Below, one piece after another: positions 42,256 to 50,243 of a stretch of 64,000 nt of DNA. Below the pieces are notes generated by a model. That model had not been told where the DNA came from, searched no databases, and saw only the letters and a list, made by a program, of their open reading frames with translations. Source of the stretch: Photorhabdus australis DSM 17609 (GTDB taxonomy: Bacteria > Pseudomonadota > Gammaproteobacteria > Enterobacterales > Enterobacteriaceae); contig NZ_KL543985.1 of NCBI RefSeq assembly GCF_000711895.1, positions 150,341 through 214,340 on the forward strand, given 5' to 3'. The position numbers and the translations under genes are program-made. Numbering within the stretch: the stretch's first letter is position 1; every line of letters starts with the position of its first letter.

Positions 42256-42382
42256 TATACCCGTTATCTTTCAAGTTGCCTCTTTGTTGGCTGCACTCAC
42301 TCATCCCGGTCACATAGTTATCTATGCTCCCGGGGATTCGCTCCCTTGCCGTCGCGATCCATCTTGAAATCCATAGGGTATA
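42256..42382. repeat. ERIC element, full length, between nadA and its operator
   Basis: 127 bp, TATACCCGTTATCTTTCAAG to CCATAGGGTATA. It sits inside the presumed nadA leader. Confidence 0.88.
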
Positions 42383-42431
42383 GTTTAAAAATCGATAATT
42401 TTGGTTTTTATCCCGAGAAATTTTTCAACCT

Positions 42432-42449
42432 TGTTTAATATACTAAACA
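42432..42449. promoter_or_regulatory. NadR box of nadA-pnuC
   Basis: TGTTTA-ATATAC-TAAACA, a perfect match to the enterobacterial NadR operator TGTTTA-N6-TAAACA, 200 bp upstream of the nadA start. NadR with NAD/ATP would repress here. Confidence 0.85.
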
Positions 42450-42727
42450 AAACAACTTATTTATAGTCATTTATCGCGAAATATTTTATTTGTTATGACT
42501 AATTTAAAGAGTTAAATCATGAGAGTTGTTGTTTTTCATGCCATCAGGAAAAAAGGCAAACATATTCATGAAAAAAACAGGTAAAAACTTTATACCGATT
42601 AAATCCAGAAGTTAAAACAATGACTTTCATAATCGTTTAAAACCCAGCCCATCATAGAACTATCAGTGAAGAATAAGAAACAAAAATTTCTTTTGTTAAT
42701 GCTTATGTACCATGTAAAAAGGATAAA

Positions 42728-42854
42728 TATACCCAATAGATTTCAGATTGCAGCGCGGCGGCAAGTGAACGCATCCCAGGGAGCATAAATAACTATGTAA
42801 CTGGGGTAAGTGAAAGCAGCCAACAAAGCAGCAACTTGAAAGATAAAGGGTATA
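42728..42854. repeat. ERIC element, full length
   Basis: 127 bp, TATACCCAATAGATTTCAG to AAAGGGTATA, of a subtype with TTGCAGCGCGGCGGCAAGTG and AACTGGGGTAAGTG-type core, like the copy at 60125. Confidence 0.88.
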
Positions 42855-43081
42855 AAGATATAAGTAAGTTAATCAGATAATCCATTTTTCAAAAAGAACT
42901 GGTTTTAATAACGTTTTCAACCAGAAAATAAATTTCTCATAAACCAATTGAATCATCAACCATGAAAATATAAATAATAAAATACTCAAACAAATGATTT
43001 AATAGAATACGACTCAGTATTCACAAAGCTAAACATGGCATATAATGGCACATTACCCTTTCTCTGTTTTCAGAATAAAAA

Positions 43082-43108
43082 AATAAAGCCGGACTAACCG
43101 GCTTTATT
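43082..43108 (-). terminator. terminator of tail-fibre gene 1
   Basis: AATAAAGCCGG / CCGGCTTTATT with a 5-nt loop and a T-run on the minus strand; 29 bp past the stop. Confidence 0.88.
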
Positions 43109-43137
43109 CTTACTTCAAGTTGCTTCGTCCACTAAAA

Positions 43138-44052
43138 TTATGCCGCCCTTACAACGTAATTAAATGCGATATTACGGGGCCTATTTTCGTGAGCAGTTGG
43201 GACTTGTCTTGATGCATCAATGTCAAAAAATGTAAGATCAGTACTACTACCGCCATTTGCTGAACGTGTTTCTCGCGTACCATATCGCAACGATGCCATG
43301 ACCCCATTCACAATAGGCGTCTGGGGAAGGCCAGCCATCTGGGCATGTACAGCTTGAGTTGTCCCTGTAATATTTCTGATTGCATCTCCCTGCCAAGACA
43401 AAAGCTCACGACCACTATCAACGCCTCGATTATCATCCCATCCGCGGATAAATTCTCCTCTTAAATCAGGTAATCTACCGCTAGGATAAGCCTCCGCCAA
43501 CTTCGGATATTGTAATTTATTAAAAGGTGAACCATTACAAATGAAATAACCGATAGGTGGATAGGACAACGGCCACGGAATAGGGGAACCAGCAGGAATT
43601 TCATTGGCAGATTTAATCCGGTTATCTATCTCTTCACGGGTATAAGTATACTCACGTAATGAATTTATTTCTTTCTGAACAAGCTTTTGCGTCACTGCCA
43701 ACGTGTCACTATTACCAATCACATTTGTCAGCTGAACAACACCTTTTTGTGTTAACGAAGCACTGGGAATGTCTGCTGTAATTTTTTGTTCTAATGCTTT
43801 ATTTAATTGAGCGGTGAGTTTGTCTATATTTCCATCATCAATAACATCATTGCCAGATCGTGTTGCAATAAAATCAGCGACAACAGATGATATGGTTGAT
43901 GACTGACGTAACACCTTATTTAACAAATGGGTGGGAACATCATTCGGAAGAAATCCGGTTTGCAAACTTTGGTTCTCTTCATATTTTTCCTGACTCACCA
44001 CATTCGCATTATTACTAATAGAAAAAGCCTTAAAATCATTTTTAGGACTCAT
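43138..44052 (-). CDS. orphan phage tail-fibre protein with collar domain
   Basis: 304 aa from the ATG at 44052 (MSPKNDFKAF), which has AGGGG upstream; the longer frame from 44094 is discounted because the paralogue at 56018 starts at the same point. Residues 1 to about 135 are shared with that paralogue and include a tail-fibre repeat (SLTQKGVVQL, about 98-107, then TLAVTQKL). Residues about 152-206 form a phage tail collar domain (GSPIPWP...GYFICNGSPF...LPDLRGEFIRGWD). The C-terminus (RPRNIAFNYVVRA) is the usual fibre tip ending. No other phage structural gene is near, so it is an orphan: a prophage remnant or a fibre used by a tailocin or injection system elsewhere. Confidence 0.85.
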   Translation of the reverse strand: MSPKNDFKAFSISNNANVVSQEKYEENQSLQTGFLPNDVPTHLLNKVLRQSSTISSVVADFIATRSGNDVIDDGNIDKLTAQLNKALEQKITADIPSASLTQKGVVQLTNVIGNSDTLAVTQKLVQKEINSLREYTYTREEIDNRIKSANEIPAGSPIPWPLSYPPIGYFICNGSPFNKLQYPKLAEAYPSGRLPDLRGEFIRGWDDNRGVDSGRELLSWQGDAIRNITGTTQAVHAQMAGLPQTPIVNGVMASLRYGTRETRSANGGSSTDLTFFDIDASRQVPTAHENRPRNIAFNYVVRAA

Positions 44053-44122
44053 ATACACCCCTTGAATAAAATAATATTTTCTCATAAAAAACATATAGAA
44101 TTATTGTAAAGACGATCCCTCG

Positions 44123-44151
44123 TAATTCATATAAATCACAGTCTAGTTCAG
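44123..44151 (-). promoter_or_regulatory. conserved upstream block of tail-fibre gene 1
   Basis: On the minus strand CTGAACTAGACTGT followed by GATTTATATGAATTA. A nearly identical block occurs at 55921-55949 before tail-fibre gene 2, at about the same distance from the start codon (70-100 bp). Role unknown; promoter or regulator site. Confidence 0.5.
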
Positions 44152-44297
44152 AAAAATAACAATGGCGTGTTCTTATTACTTATAAGGTTAACTGTTTTTG
44201 TATTATTGGCAGCAATAAACAGTTCAACATTTTAGAATCTAAAATATATCCCCAATTTATATGGAACTAGCTACTTATCAAAAAATCCACACAATTT

Positions 44298-44315
44298 TGT
44301 TTTATATACTAAACA
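44298..44315. promoter_or_regulatory. second NadR-like box, in a duplicated nadA upstream segment
   Basis: TGTTTT-ATATAC-TAAACA, one base off the NadR consensus with the same central six bases as the site at 42432. Similarity continues for about 50 bp (TAAACAAAA, then TCGCG, then ATTTTA and TGTTAT), so 42432-42500 and 44298-44366 are direct repeats flanking tail-fibre gene 1. Confidence 0.6.
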
Positions 44316-44400
44316 AAATAACCAATTTATAACAATTTGTCGCGGAGTATTTTACCTGTTATAAATTACTACATTACCTGCTAATTTATGAGATTAGGCT

Positions 44401-44527
44401 TATACCCGTCATCTTTCAAGTTGCTTCTTTGTTGGCTGCGCTCACTCACCCCGGTCACATAGTTATCTATGCTCCCGGGGATTCGCTCCCTTGCCGTCGC
44501 GATGCATCTTGAAATCCATAGGGTATA
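44401..44527. repeat. ERIC element, full length
   Basis: 127 bp, TATACCCGTCATCTTTCAAG to CCATAGGGTATA, ending 40 bp before the adenylyltransferase-like gene and so probably within its leader. Confidence 0.88.
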
Positions 44528-44567
44528 TTCATCAATCATCACTAAAGTTAAATAGGAACTTCATATA

Positions 44568-45419
44568 ATGGAAGACCCAGTAATCCTTCTGGAAAAAATC
44601 CTGACTTTTGCCCATAACGATCCCCGTATTGATACAGTTATCCAAACAGGTTCCCGTGCCAGAAATGCACGTGTAGATAAATTCTCAGATTTAGATATAG
44701 AACTGATTGGTTCAGGAACAGATGAATTAATAGGCAACGATTTATGGTTTAAGCAGTTGGGTGATATTATGGTTGCATTGCATCTGGCTAATGAAAAAGA
44801 GGATGAACCAGATTGGCCAACTTGTCTGGTCGTTTTTAACGGCGGTCGTAAGGTGGATTTCACACTGGCAAGTGTTAAACGCCTGAAAGATATGAAACAA
44901 AGAGGCTTAGATGAACTTTATCAACGCGGCTATAAAGTCCTCCTTGATAAGACGGGCGTTACAAACGGGCTTCCTGAAATCACTCACCAATTGACTAAAT
45001 CTCATATTCCATTATCAGTAGAATTTAATAAAAACCTGCGCGAGTTTTGGTTCGAGGCAACACAAGTGCCTGTTTATATCGCTCGTGGTGATTTATGGCC
45101 TGCAAGAATGAGGGATAATGAGATGAAAGAATTATTGCTGGCAATGATGGAGTGGTACGTCTCGATAAAAAGTGATGGAAAGGCGGATGTCTGGTACAAC
45201 GGTCATCATTTGCATGAATGGCTGCCTGAGAAGTTCAGCAAACATATTCAAGGGATTTTTGGCAGTTATGGCAAAGAAGAAGCGATACGAGCATTGCTGA
45301 AAACCACAGAGCTTTATACGGAGATTTCTACTGAAGTGGCAGAAATGAAGGGGTTTGAGTTCGATAGTGAGTTACCCAGTAAAGTCAGGAAGCATATTGT
45401 GCAAGTTTGTTATGGTTAA
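44568..45419 (+). CDS. aminoglycoside 6-adenylyltransferase-like nucleotidyltransferase
   Basis: 283-aa protein of the AadE/ANT(6) family (Adenyl_transf fold). The nucleotidyltransferase motif GSR-(x)10-SDLD has Gly28-Ser29-Arg30 and Asp41/Asp43 for metal binding; DFTLAS (about 106-111) supplies a third acidic residue. The C-terminal helical half has MKELLLAMMEWYV. Known relatives adenylylate streptomycin; whether this one does is inference, and chromosomal relatives in soil and insect bacteria may have other substrates. It lies between an ERIC element and the tRNA-Lys cluster. Confidence 0.82.
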   Translation: MEDPVILLEKILTFAHNDPRIDTVIQTGSRARNARVDKFSDLDIELIGSGTDELIGNDLWFKQLGDIMVALHLANEKEDEPDWPTCLVVFNGGRKVDFTLASVKRLKDMKQRGLDELYQRGYKVLLDKTGVTNGLPEITHQLTKSHIPLSVEFNKNLREFWFEATQVPVYIARGDLWPARMRDNEMKELLLAMMEWYVSIKSDGKADVWYNGHHLHEWLPEKFSKHIQGIFGSYGKEEAIRALLKTTELYTEISTEVAEMKGFEFDSELPSKVRKHIVQVCYG

Positions 45420-45619
45420 ATAATCTCGAACGCCACAAAAACCTGTGAGTGTAATCAAGAGTAAGCGAAACAGCTCAATGAGGAAACTAGAAAAAAATGA
45501 AAATGCAAAAAGGGCTCTTCTCATACAGTTACGATCAAAGAGGAAGTACTCTGCATAGAGCTCGGATGTCAGCATTGAACCCATCTGACACCGTTGATAC
45601 AACGCTCACTACAGGATAC

Positions 45620-45660
45620 TGATTAAAAGTCAACTGCTCTACCGACTGTACTAACAACCC
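45620..45660 (-). pseudogene. tRNA-Lys fragment (5' half, copy D)
   Basis: 41 bp matching the 5' half of the tRNA-Lys gene as far as the anticodon loop (acceptor 5' strand, D arm, TTTTAATC), with changes in the D stem (TACAG for CTCAG). The 3' half is missing. 45420-45619, between the adenylyltransferase-like gene and this fragment, shows nothing recognisable. Confidence 0.75.
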
Positions 45661-45696
45661 ATCCAGGGGAATTTGTTTTTGACCGAAGCTTCAAGA

Positions 45697-45836
45697 TGGT
45701 GGGTCGTGCCGGATGACTCGGCCTACGGCCTCGCCCTTCGGGCCAACGCTGCCGCGTTGTTGTCTCGCTTCGCTCGGCTCGAACCTGCGACCAATTGATT
45801 AAAAGTCAACTGCTCTACCGACTGCGCTAACAACCT
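45697..45836 (-). pseudogene. tRNA-Lys copy C, interrupted in the T-loop and decayed
   Basis: 140 bp = a 76-bp tRNA-Lys plus the 64-bp insertion found in copy B, at the same T-loop position. It also has substitutions: acceptor 5' end AGGTTGT, D stem CGCAG, and a T-stem change (CCGGC for CCTGC) that breaks pairing. The encoded CCA remains. Unlikely to give a working tRNA. Confidence 0.8.
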
Positions 45837-45872
45837 ATCCAGGGGAATTTGTTTTTGAATGAAGCTTTAAGA

Positions 45873-46012
45873 TGGTGGGTCGTGCAGGATGACTCGGCCT
45901 ACGGCCTCGCCCTTCGGGCCAACGCTGCCGCGTTGTTGTCTCGCTTCGCTCGGCTCGAACCTGCGACCAATTGATTAAAAGTCAACTGCTCTACCGACTG
46001 AGCTAACAACCC
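45873..46012 (-). pseudogene. tRNA-Lys copy B, interrupted by a 64-bp insertion in the T-loop
   Basis: Identical to the intact copy over the anticodon arm, the T stem and the 3' end with CCA; one acceptor change gives a G-U pair. The T-loop TTCGAAT is split after TTCGA (minus-strand sense) by 64 bp containing three tight hairpins: GGCC-TAC-GGCC, GCCC-TTC-GGGC and CAACGC-TGCC-GCGTTG. The unit length from copy to copy is 176 bp. Confidence 0.8.
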
Positions 46013-46048
46013 ATCCAGGGGAATTTGTTTTTGAACGAAGCTTCAAGA

Positions 46049-46124
46049 TGGTGGGTCGTGCAGGATTCGAACCTGCGACCAATTGATTAAAAGTCAACTG
46101 CTCTACCGACTGAGCTAACGACCC
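46049..46124 (-). tRNA. tRNA-Lys (anticodon TTT)
   Basis: 76-nt intact cloverleaf on the minus strand: acceptor GGGTCGT/ACGACCC, D arm AGCTCAGTCGGTAGAGC, anticodon loop CTTTTAA, T arm GCAGG-TTCGAAT-CCTGC and encoded CCA. It is the first gene of a tandem array whose later copies are broken. In E. coli the lysT-valT-lysW group occupies the same place between cpoB and nadA. Confidence 0.97.
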
Positions 46125-46155
46125 ATCTTGTGACTTCTCTCGGCAACGGCGGCAT

Positions 46156-46183
46156 ATATTACTGATTTCTCAGAACAGCGCAA
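46156..46183 (-). promoter_or_regulatory. promoter of the tRNA-Lys cluster
   Basis: Minus-strand TTGCGC (-35, 46178-46183), a 16-bp spacer and TAATAT (-10, 46156-46161), then a GC-rich discriminator (GCCGCCG), the form expected of stringently controlled stable-RNA promoters. It lies about 32 bp before the tRNA. Confidence 0.6.
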
Positions 46184-46232
46184 CGATTATTTTTTCAAAT
46201 TACGTTTAAATGCCTACTAAGCACCCAATCAA

Positions 46233-46264
46233 CCCCGAAAACGTATTAATACGCCCTTCCGGGG
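46233..46264 (-). terminator. candidate terminator of the tol-pal-cpoB operon
   Basis: CCCCGAAA...TTCCGGGG outer stem with an inner CGTATTAATACG palindrome, just past the cpoB stop. No long T-run. Confidence 0.55.
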
Positions 46265-46271
46265 CCAAAAA

Positions 46272-47039
46272 TTACAGCGTAGAAAGCTTTTTTTCAGCCA
46301 ATTTAGCTGCGTTCGAACCAGGATATTGCTTCATAACCTGCTGGTAAACAGATCTCGCTTTATCCTTCTGACCCTTGTCCTGCATGATCAAACCAACTTT
46401 GTAAAGCGATTCACCACTCTTCTGCGACTTCGGATACTCTTTTACCACCGTAGCAAAGTAGTAAGCAGCCTCATCTTTCTTACCTTTGTTATAGTTAAGT
46501 TGCCCTAACCAATAGTTAGCATTAGGTATATAACTCGACTTCGGGTAATTCTTTACAAAACGCTGAAAAGAAACTATCGCTTTATCATACTCTTTGGTAT
46601 TCACTGCTAAGTGAACAGCTGCATCATAATCGCCTTTCTCGCTGCCAGTGCTGACAGATGAAGACTCTTGATTGCCACTATTATTTGTAGTTGAAGAAAG
46701 AGCAGTCGCCGTAGGTTTACTGTCTGAGGAACCAGTAGCACCTTCCAGTTGCTGATAAATATCCTTCTGCCGCTCTATAATCTGATTGAGCTGATACTGA
46801 TTCTCCTGAATCTGCCCTCGGAGCGTATCAATATCACGTTGAGAATCAGCAAGTTGCTGTTGAAGCTGAGTTAATAGCTGACTGTGAGCGTTAGAAATAC
46901 GCTCTAATTGGGTAAGGCGCTCATCGGTAGAACCTGAGCCGACATTACTGATTGGCGCTTGGGCAATAGCGGCCCAAGGAACCGCTACGCCAACCAGTAA
47001 CGACAGACCCAGAAAATGATGTCTGAAGTTACTGTTCAT
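46272..47039 (-). CDS. cpoB: cell division coordinator CpoB (YbgF)
   Basis: Periplasmic partner of the Tol-Pal system that couples PBP1B peptidoglycan synthesis to outer-membrane constriction. 255 aa: signal peptide (cut near Ala26), an N-terminal trimerising coiled coil (about 38-95, LTQLERI...QLLTQLQQQLADSQRDIDTLRGQ), a Ser/Thr/Asn linker and three TPR-like repeats (about 135-255; YWLGQLNYNKGK, LYKVGLIMQDKGQ). It starts 9 bp after pal. Confidence 0.94.
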   Translation of the reverse strand: MNSNFRHHFLGLSLLVGVAVPWAAIAQAPISNVGSGSTDERLTQLERISNAHSQLLTQLQQQLADSQRDIDTLRGQIQENQYQLNQIIERQKDIYQQLEGATGSSDSKPTATALSSTTNNSGNQESSSVSTGSEKGDYDAAVHLAVNTKEYDKAIVSFQRFVKNYPKSSYIPNANYWLGQLNYNKGKKDEAAYYFATVVKEYPKSQKSGESLYKVGLIMQDKGQKDKARSVYQQVMKQYPGSNAAKLAEKKLSTL

Positions 47040-47048
47040 GAACTACTC

Positions 47049-47549
47049 TTAATATGCCAGTACTGCGCGACGGTTTTTAGCATAAGCCGCTTCGTCGTGA
47101 CCCAGTACAGCAGGTTTTTCTTTACCGTAAGAGACGATAGAGATTTGCTCACCGGAAACACCTTTGCCTTGCAGGTACATTTTCACTGCATTCGCACGGC
47201 GTTCACCTAATGCGATGTTGTACTCAGGAGTACCACGTTCGTCAGCATGACCTTCTACAACAACTTTATAAGATGGGTTGCTGCGCAGGAATGCTGCGTG
47301 AGCGTCTAACAGCTGAGAAAAATCTGAGCTGATGTCGTATTTGTCAAAACCAAAATATACGATGTTGTTGTTTTGCAGCTCTTGCATTTGCTGACGAGCT
47401 AATTCCTCTGCTGACAGACCCGCATTAGTTTCGTTAACAGTGCCTACACCAGTCTGATCGTTATCAGCATTCTTGTTAGAACTACACGCTGCTACGGCCA
47501 TAACTGGTAAAGCTAACATCAGCCCTTTTAGCACTTTGTTCAGTTGCAT
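47049..47549 (-). CDS. pal: peptidoglycan-associated lipoprotein Pal
   Basis: Outer-membrane lipoprotein anchoring the membrane to peptidoglycan. 166 aa from the ATG at 47549 ([10 protein letters not shown]); nine upstream codons are discounted by homology. Lipobox AVAAC with Cys22. The OmpA-like domain (about 55-166) has [12 protein letters not shown] and the diaminopimelate-binding [20 protein letters not shown] region. Confidence 0.97.
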   Translation of the reverse strand: MQLNKVLKGLMLALPVMAVAACSSNKNADNDQTGVGTVNETNAGLSAEELARQQMQELQNNNIVYFGFDKYDISSDFSQLLDAHAAFLRSNPSYKVVVEGHADERGTPEYNIALGERRANAVKMYLQGKGVSGEQISIVSYGKEKPAVLGHDEAAYAKNRRAVLAY

Positions 47550-47591
47550 CTCTTTGATCCTTTTAAAGTTTGCCATACATATTATTATGCA

Positions 47592-48884
47592 TCACAGATA
47601 CGGCGACCAGGCAGGAAATTTTACCTGTCCATCGGTTGCCGGAAGACGCGCTTTGAAACGCCCGTCAGTCGAAACTAGCTGCAATACAGTCCCCAACCCT
47701 TGGGTAGAGCTATAAATCACCATAGTGCCGTTAGGTGCGATACTCGGCGTTTCATCCAGGAACGTATCCGTCAAAGTTTGAACGGCTCCCGTTGCCAGAT
47801 CTTGTTTAGCAATGTGCTGCTTACCACTCTCTGAGCTGACCATTACCACAAAATTACCATCTGCACTAACATCAGCATCTTGGTTTTGTGTGCCTTCCCA
47901 AGTGAGGCGTTGCGGAGCACCGCCATTAATATTGATTTTATATAACTGTGGACGGCCACCCTGGTCAGAGGTATAAACCAATGTTTGGTTATCCGGCATC
48001 CAACTTGGCTCAGTATTGTTACTGCGGCCATCTGTAACCTGACGGATCTGAGCTGAACTCAAATCCATCACGTAAAGATTCAAACTACCCGATTTAGACA
48101 GCGCAAATGCCAATTTACTGCCATCAGGCGAAAACGCAGGCGCACCATTATGACGCGGGAAAGAAGCGACCTGACGTACCTCACCACTCGCCAAGGTCTG
48201 AATCACCAAGGCAGAACGACCACTTTCAAAAGTGACATAAGCCAGCTTGGCTCCATCAGGAGACCACGCCGGTGACATCAACGGTTCCGGCGAACGGTGA
48301 ACGGTGAACTGGTTGTAACCATCGTAATCCGATACCCGCAGTTCATACGGATATTTACCGCCATTGGTCTTTACAATATAAGCCAGACGGGTACGGAATG
48401 CGCCTTTGATGCCAGTCAGTTTTTCAAATACTTCATCACTGGCGGTATGCGCAGCATAACGCAACCACTGTTTCGTTACTTTAAACTGATTCTGGGCAAG
48501 CACTGTGCCTGGAGCACCCGCAGTATCAACCAATTGATAAGAGATCAAGAAACTCCCATCTGCACTTGGCTGAATCTGTCCGACAGCAACAGCATCAATA
48601 CCTAGCGCTGACCATGCAGCAGGCGTCACCTCAGATGCAGTCGTTGGCTGCTGTGGCATACGACTAGCATCAATAGGATTAAATTTGCCACTGTTGCGAA
48701 GATCGGCTCCAACAATGGTTCCTATCTCTTCAGGCGCATTGCCAGCCCCAGTCCATTTAAATGGCACAATGCCAATAGGACGAGCAGAATCGACCCCTTG
48801 GGTAATTTCAATTCGAACTTCTGCATGAGCCACTGTGACCCACAACATCAAAATACTTAGCATTACTTTAAAAGTTTGCTTCAT
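47592..48884 (-). CDS. tolB: Tol-Pal system beta-propeller protein TolB
   Basis: Periplasmic protein linking Pal to TolA. 430 aa from the second of two adjacent ATGs (48884), which puts GGGAG at a proper distance and gives the length of E. coli TolB. Signal peptide of about 21 residues (...VTVAHA / EVRIEI), an N-terminal alpha/beta domain, then a six-bladed propeller with repeated SPDGSKLAF motifs. A shortened ERIC element lies between it and tolA. Confidence 0.97.
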   Translation of the reverse strand: MKQTFKVMLSILMLWVTVAHAEVRIEITQGVDSARPIGIVPFKWTGAGNAPEEIGTIVGADLRNSGKFNPIDASRMPQQPTTASEVTPAAWSALGIDAVAVGQIQPSADGSFLISYQLVDTAGAPGTVLAQNQFKVTKQWLRYAAHTASDEVFEKLTGIKGAFRTRLAYIVKTNGGKYPYELRVSDYDGYNQFTVHRSPEPLMSPAWSPDGAKLAYVTFESGRSALVIQTLASGEVRQVASFPRHNGAPAFSPDGSKLAFALSKSGSLNLYVMDLSSAQIRQVTDGRSNNTEPSWMPDNQTLVYTSDQGGRPQLYKININGGAPQRLTWEGTQNQDADVSADGNFVVMVSSESGKQHIAKQDLATGAVQTLTDTFLDETPSIAPNGTMVIYSSTQGLGTVLQLVSTDGRFKARLPATDGQVKFPAWSPYL

Positions 48885-48958
48885 CATGTCTCCCTTATCG
48901 CGATGGAATCGCCGCAATAATTCGCGGATATTAACAAACGTCAACAAACAAAACTAGA

Positions 48959-49038
48959 TATACCCGTTATCTTTCAAGGTTGGCTGCACTCGTTCACTCC
49001 CTTGCCATCGCGAAGCATCTTGAAATCCATAAGGTATA
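48959..49038. repeat. ERIC element with internal deletion (80 bp), inside the tol operon
   Basis: TATACCCGTTATCTTTCAAGG ... CATCTTGAAATCCATAAGGTATA-type ends are kept; the central core with the CCCGGTCACATAGTT part is lost. It lies in the 208-bp tolA-tolB gap, which in E. coli is much shorter. Confidence 0.8.
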
Positions 49039-49092
49039 GCTTAATAACATTGAATGGTTTTGTTTGTTATTAATAATCTCTATATAACAACC

Positions 49093-50199
49093 TTATTGAG
49101 GTTTAAAATGAACCGGAGCATTTTTAAACTCTTCGTAAACCTCTCTGCTTGGTGGTTTCGGAATTTTCGCTTGTTTAGCAGCCGCTACCGCTGCCTGACA
49201 CAACGCCTGATCTCCCTCTTCTGGTTTTACATCAATTAATAAGCCATCAGGAGCAAGCTTAATCCGTAATGTACAGGTACGCCCACGATACATGTCCGCA
49301 TCGTAAAACTTATTCTGTATCGCTATCTGGATCTGCCCCAGATAGTTATTAATGTCGGCATTTGAAGCGCCACTTTTCTTGCCACCTCCTTTACCCGCGG
49401 TAGAAGCGCCTCCTTGTTGTTTCGGCACATTGGAAGTTAAACCACCCAGTAAATCATCAACTTCACTTTCCTGTTTGGCAGCTTGTGCAGCAGCTTTTTT
49501 TCTGGCATCAGCTTCGGCCTTAGCTTTAGCCTTTGCATCTGCTTCCACTTTGGCTTTGGCATCCGCTTCCGCTTTGGTCTTAGCTTTAGCCTTTGCATCT
49601 GCTTCCACTTTGGCTTTGGCATCCGCTTCCGCTTTGGTCTTAGCTTTTGCTTCTTCTGCAGCTTTTTGTTTGGCCACAGCAGCTTCAGCTTCTTTCTTAG
49701 CTTCAGCTTCGGCTTTCTTCTGCATTTCAGCCTGTTCTTTAATCAACCTTTCTTTTTCAGCTTTAGCTTTGGCCGCCGCTTCTTCTGCCAGTTTTTGCTC
49801 TTCACGGGCTTTCTTCGCTGCTTCCTCAGCTTGCTTTTTCTGCTCTTCCGCAACCTGTTGCGCTTTAATTCTCTCTTCTTCTACCGCTTTCAAACGTTCC
49901 TGTTCTTCAGCCTGTTTTTCTCTTAATTCAGTTGCCTGCTGCTCCGCTTTTTTCTTGCGTAACTCTTCTGCACGTTTAGCGTCAGCTTGCTGCTGCTGTT
50001 GCTGATTGTACTGCTGTACTACCGCATTCGGATCGACCATAACAGCATCAATAACAGAACCATCCTGTCCGCCACCACCCATTTCGGTTTTTTGCGTCAG
50101 GGAACCCCAAATCAGCAACCCTATCAAAATGATATGCAACACAACCGAAACGACAACGGCGCGATTTAGCTTATTGTTTTGCTCGCTTGTCTTTCCCAC
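49093..50199 (-). CDS. tolA: Tol-Pal system protein TolA
   Basis: Inner-membrane protein that spans the periplasm and transmits proton-motive force to TolB-Pal. 368 aa against 421 in E. coli: an N-terminal helix (about 13-34, with the TolQR-contacting SVVLHIILIGLLIW), a long Ala/Lys/Glu-rich helical domain II (about 65-250) and a globular C-terminal domain (about 278-368; ADINNYLGQIQ, GRTCTLRIKLAPDGLL). Domain II includes a 20-residue repeat unit (KAEADAKAKVEADAKAK-like) encoded by a near-perfect DNA repeat, so its length may vary between strains. Confidence 0.96.
   Translation of the reverse strand: MGKTSEQNNKLNRAVVVSVVLHIILIGLLIWGSLTQKTEMGGGGQDGSVIDAVMVDPNAVVQQYNQQQQQQADAKRAEELRKKKAEQQATELREKQAEEQERLKAVEEERIKAQQVAEEQKKQAEEAAKKAREEQKLAEEAAAKAKAEKERLIKEQAEMQKKAEAEAKKEAEAAVAKQKAAEEAKAKTKAEADAKAKVEADAKAKAKTKAEADAKAKVEADAKAKAKAEADARKKAAAQAAKQESEVDDLLGGLTSNVPKQQGGASTAGKGGGKKSGASNADINNYLGQIQIAIQNKFYDADMYRGRTCTLRIKLAPDGLLIDVKPEEGDQALCQAAVAAAKQAKIPKPPSREVYEEFKNAPVHFKPQ
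49519..49648. repeat. 60-bp tandem repeat within tolA
   Basis: A 60-bp unit (CTTAGCTTTAGCCTTTGCAT... on the plus strand) occurs about 2.2 times, with the two full units (49561-49620 and the next) preceded by a partly diverged copy. In frame, 20 codons per unit. Confidence 0.85.
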
Positions 50200-50243
50200 G
50201 CTCGATATCCAAAATCTTTAAATGACAGCAATTCTGGCTACAC

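Larger units (their letters stand above)
42233..43137. other. nadA upstream / tail-fibre downstream intergenic stretch
   Basis: Holds two ERIC elements (42256-42382 and 42728-42854), the NadR box (42432-42449), the terminator of the tail-fibre gene and otherwise AT-rich sequence. Only very short frames (for example about 20 codons from 42519) occur; none is called. Confidence 0.7.
44053..44567. other. intergenic stretch between tail-fibre gene 1 and the adenylyltransferase-like gene
   Basis: Holds a promoter-side block shared with the second tail-fibre gene (44123-44151), a second NadR-like site in a copy of the nadA upstream region (44298-44366), and a full ERIC element. No gene seen. Confidence 0.65.

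Noticed and set aside
42519-42584. Short frame (about 21 codons) upstream of nadA beginning MRVVVFHA
   Set aside because: Too short, in AT-rich DNA inside a duplicated regulatory region, with no supporting ribosome binding site.
45620-46124. The regularly spaced repeats here as a CRISPR array
   Set aside because: The repeats are tRNA-Lys copies with a constant, not variable, spacer; no cas genes are in the window.
49352-50005. 217-codon plus-strand frame over tolA
   Set aside because: Antisense shadow of the Ala/Lys-rich repeat domain of TolA; such low-complexity genes leave long open frames on the other strand.
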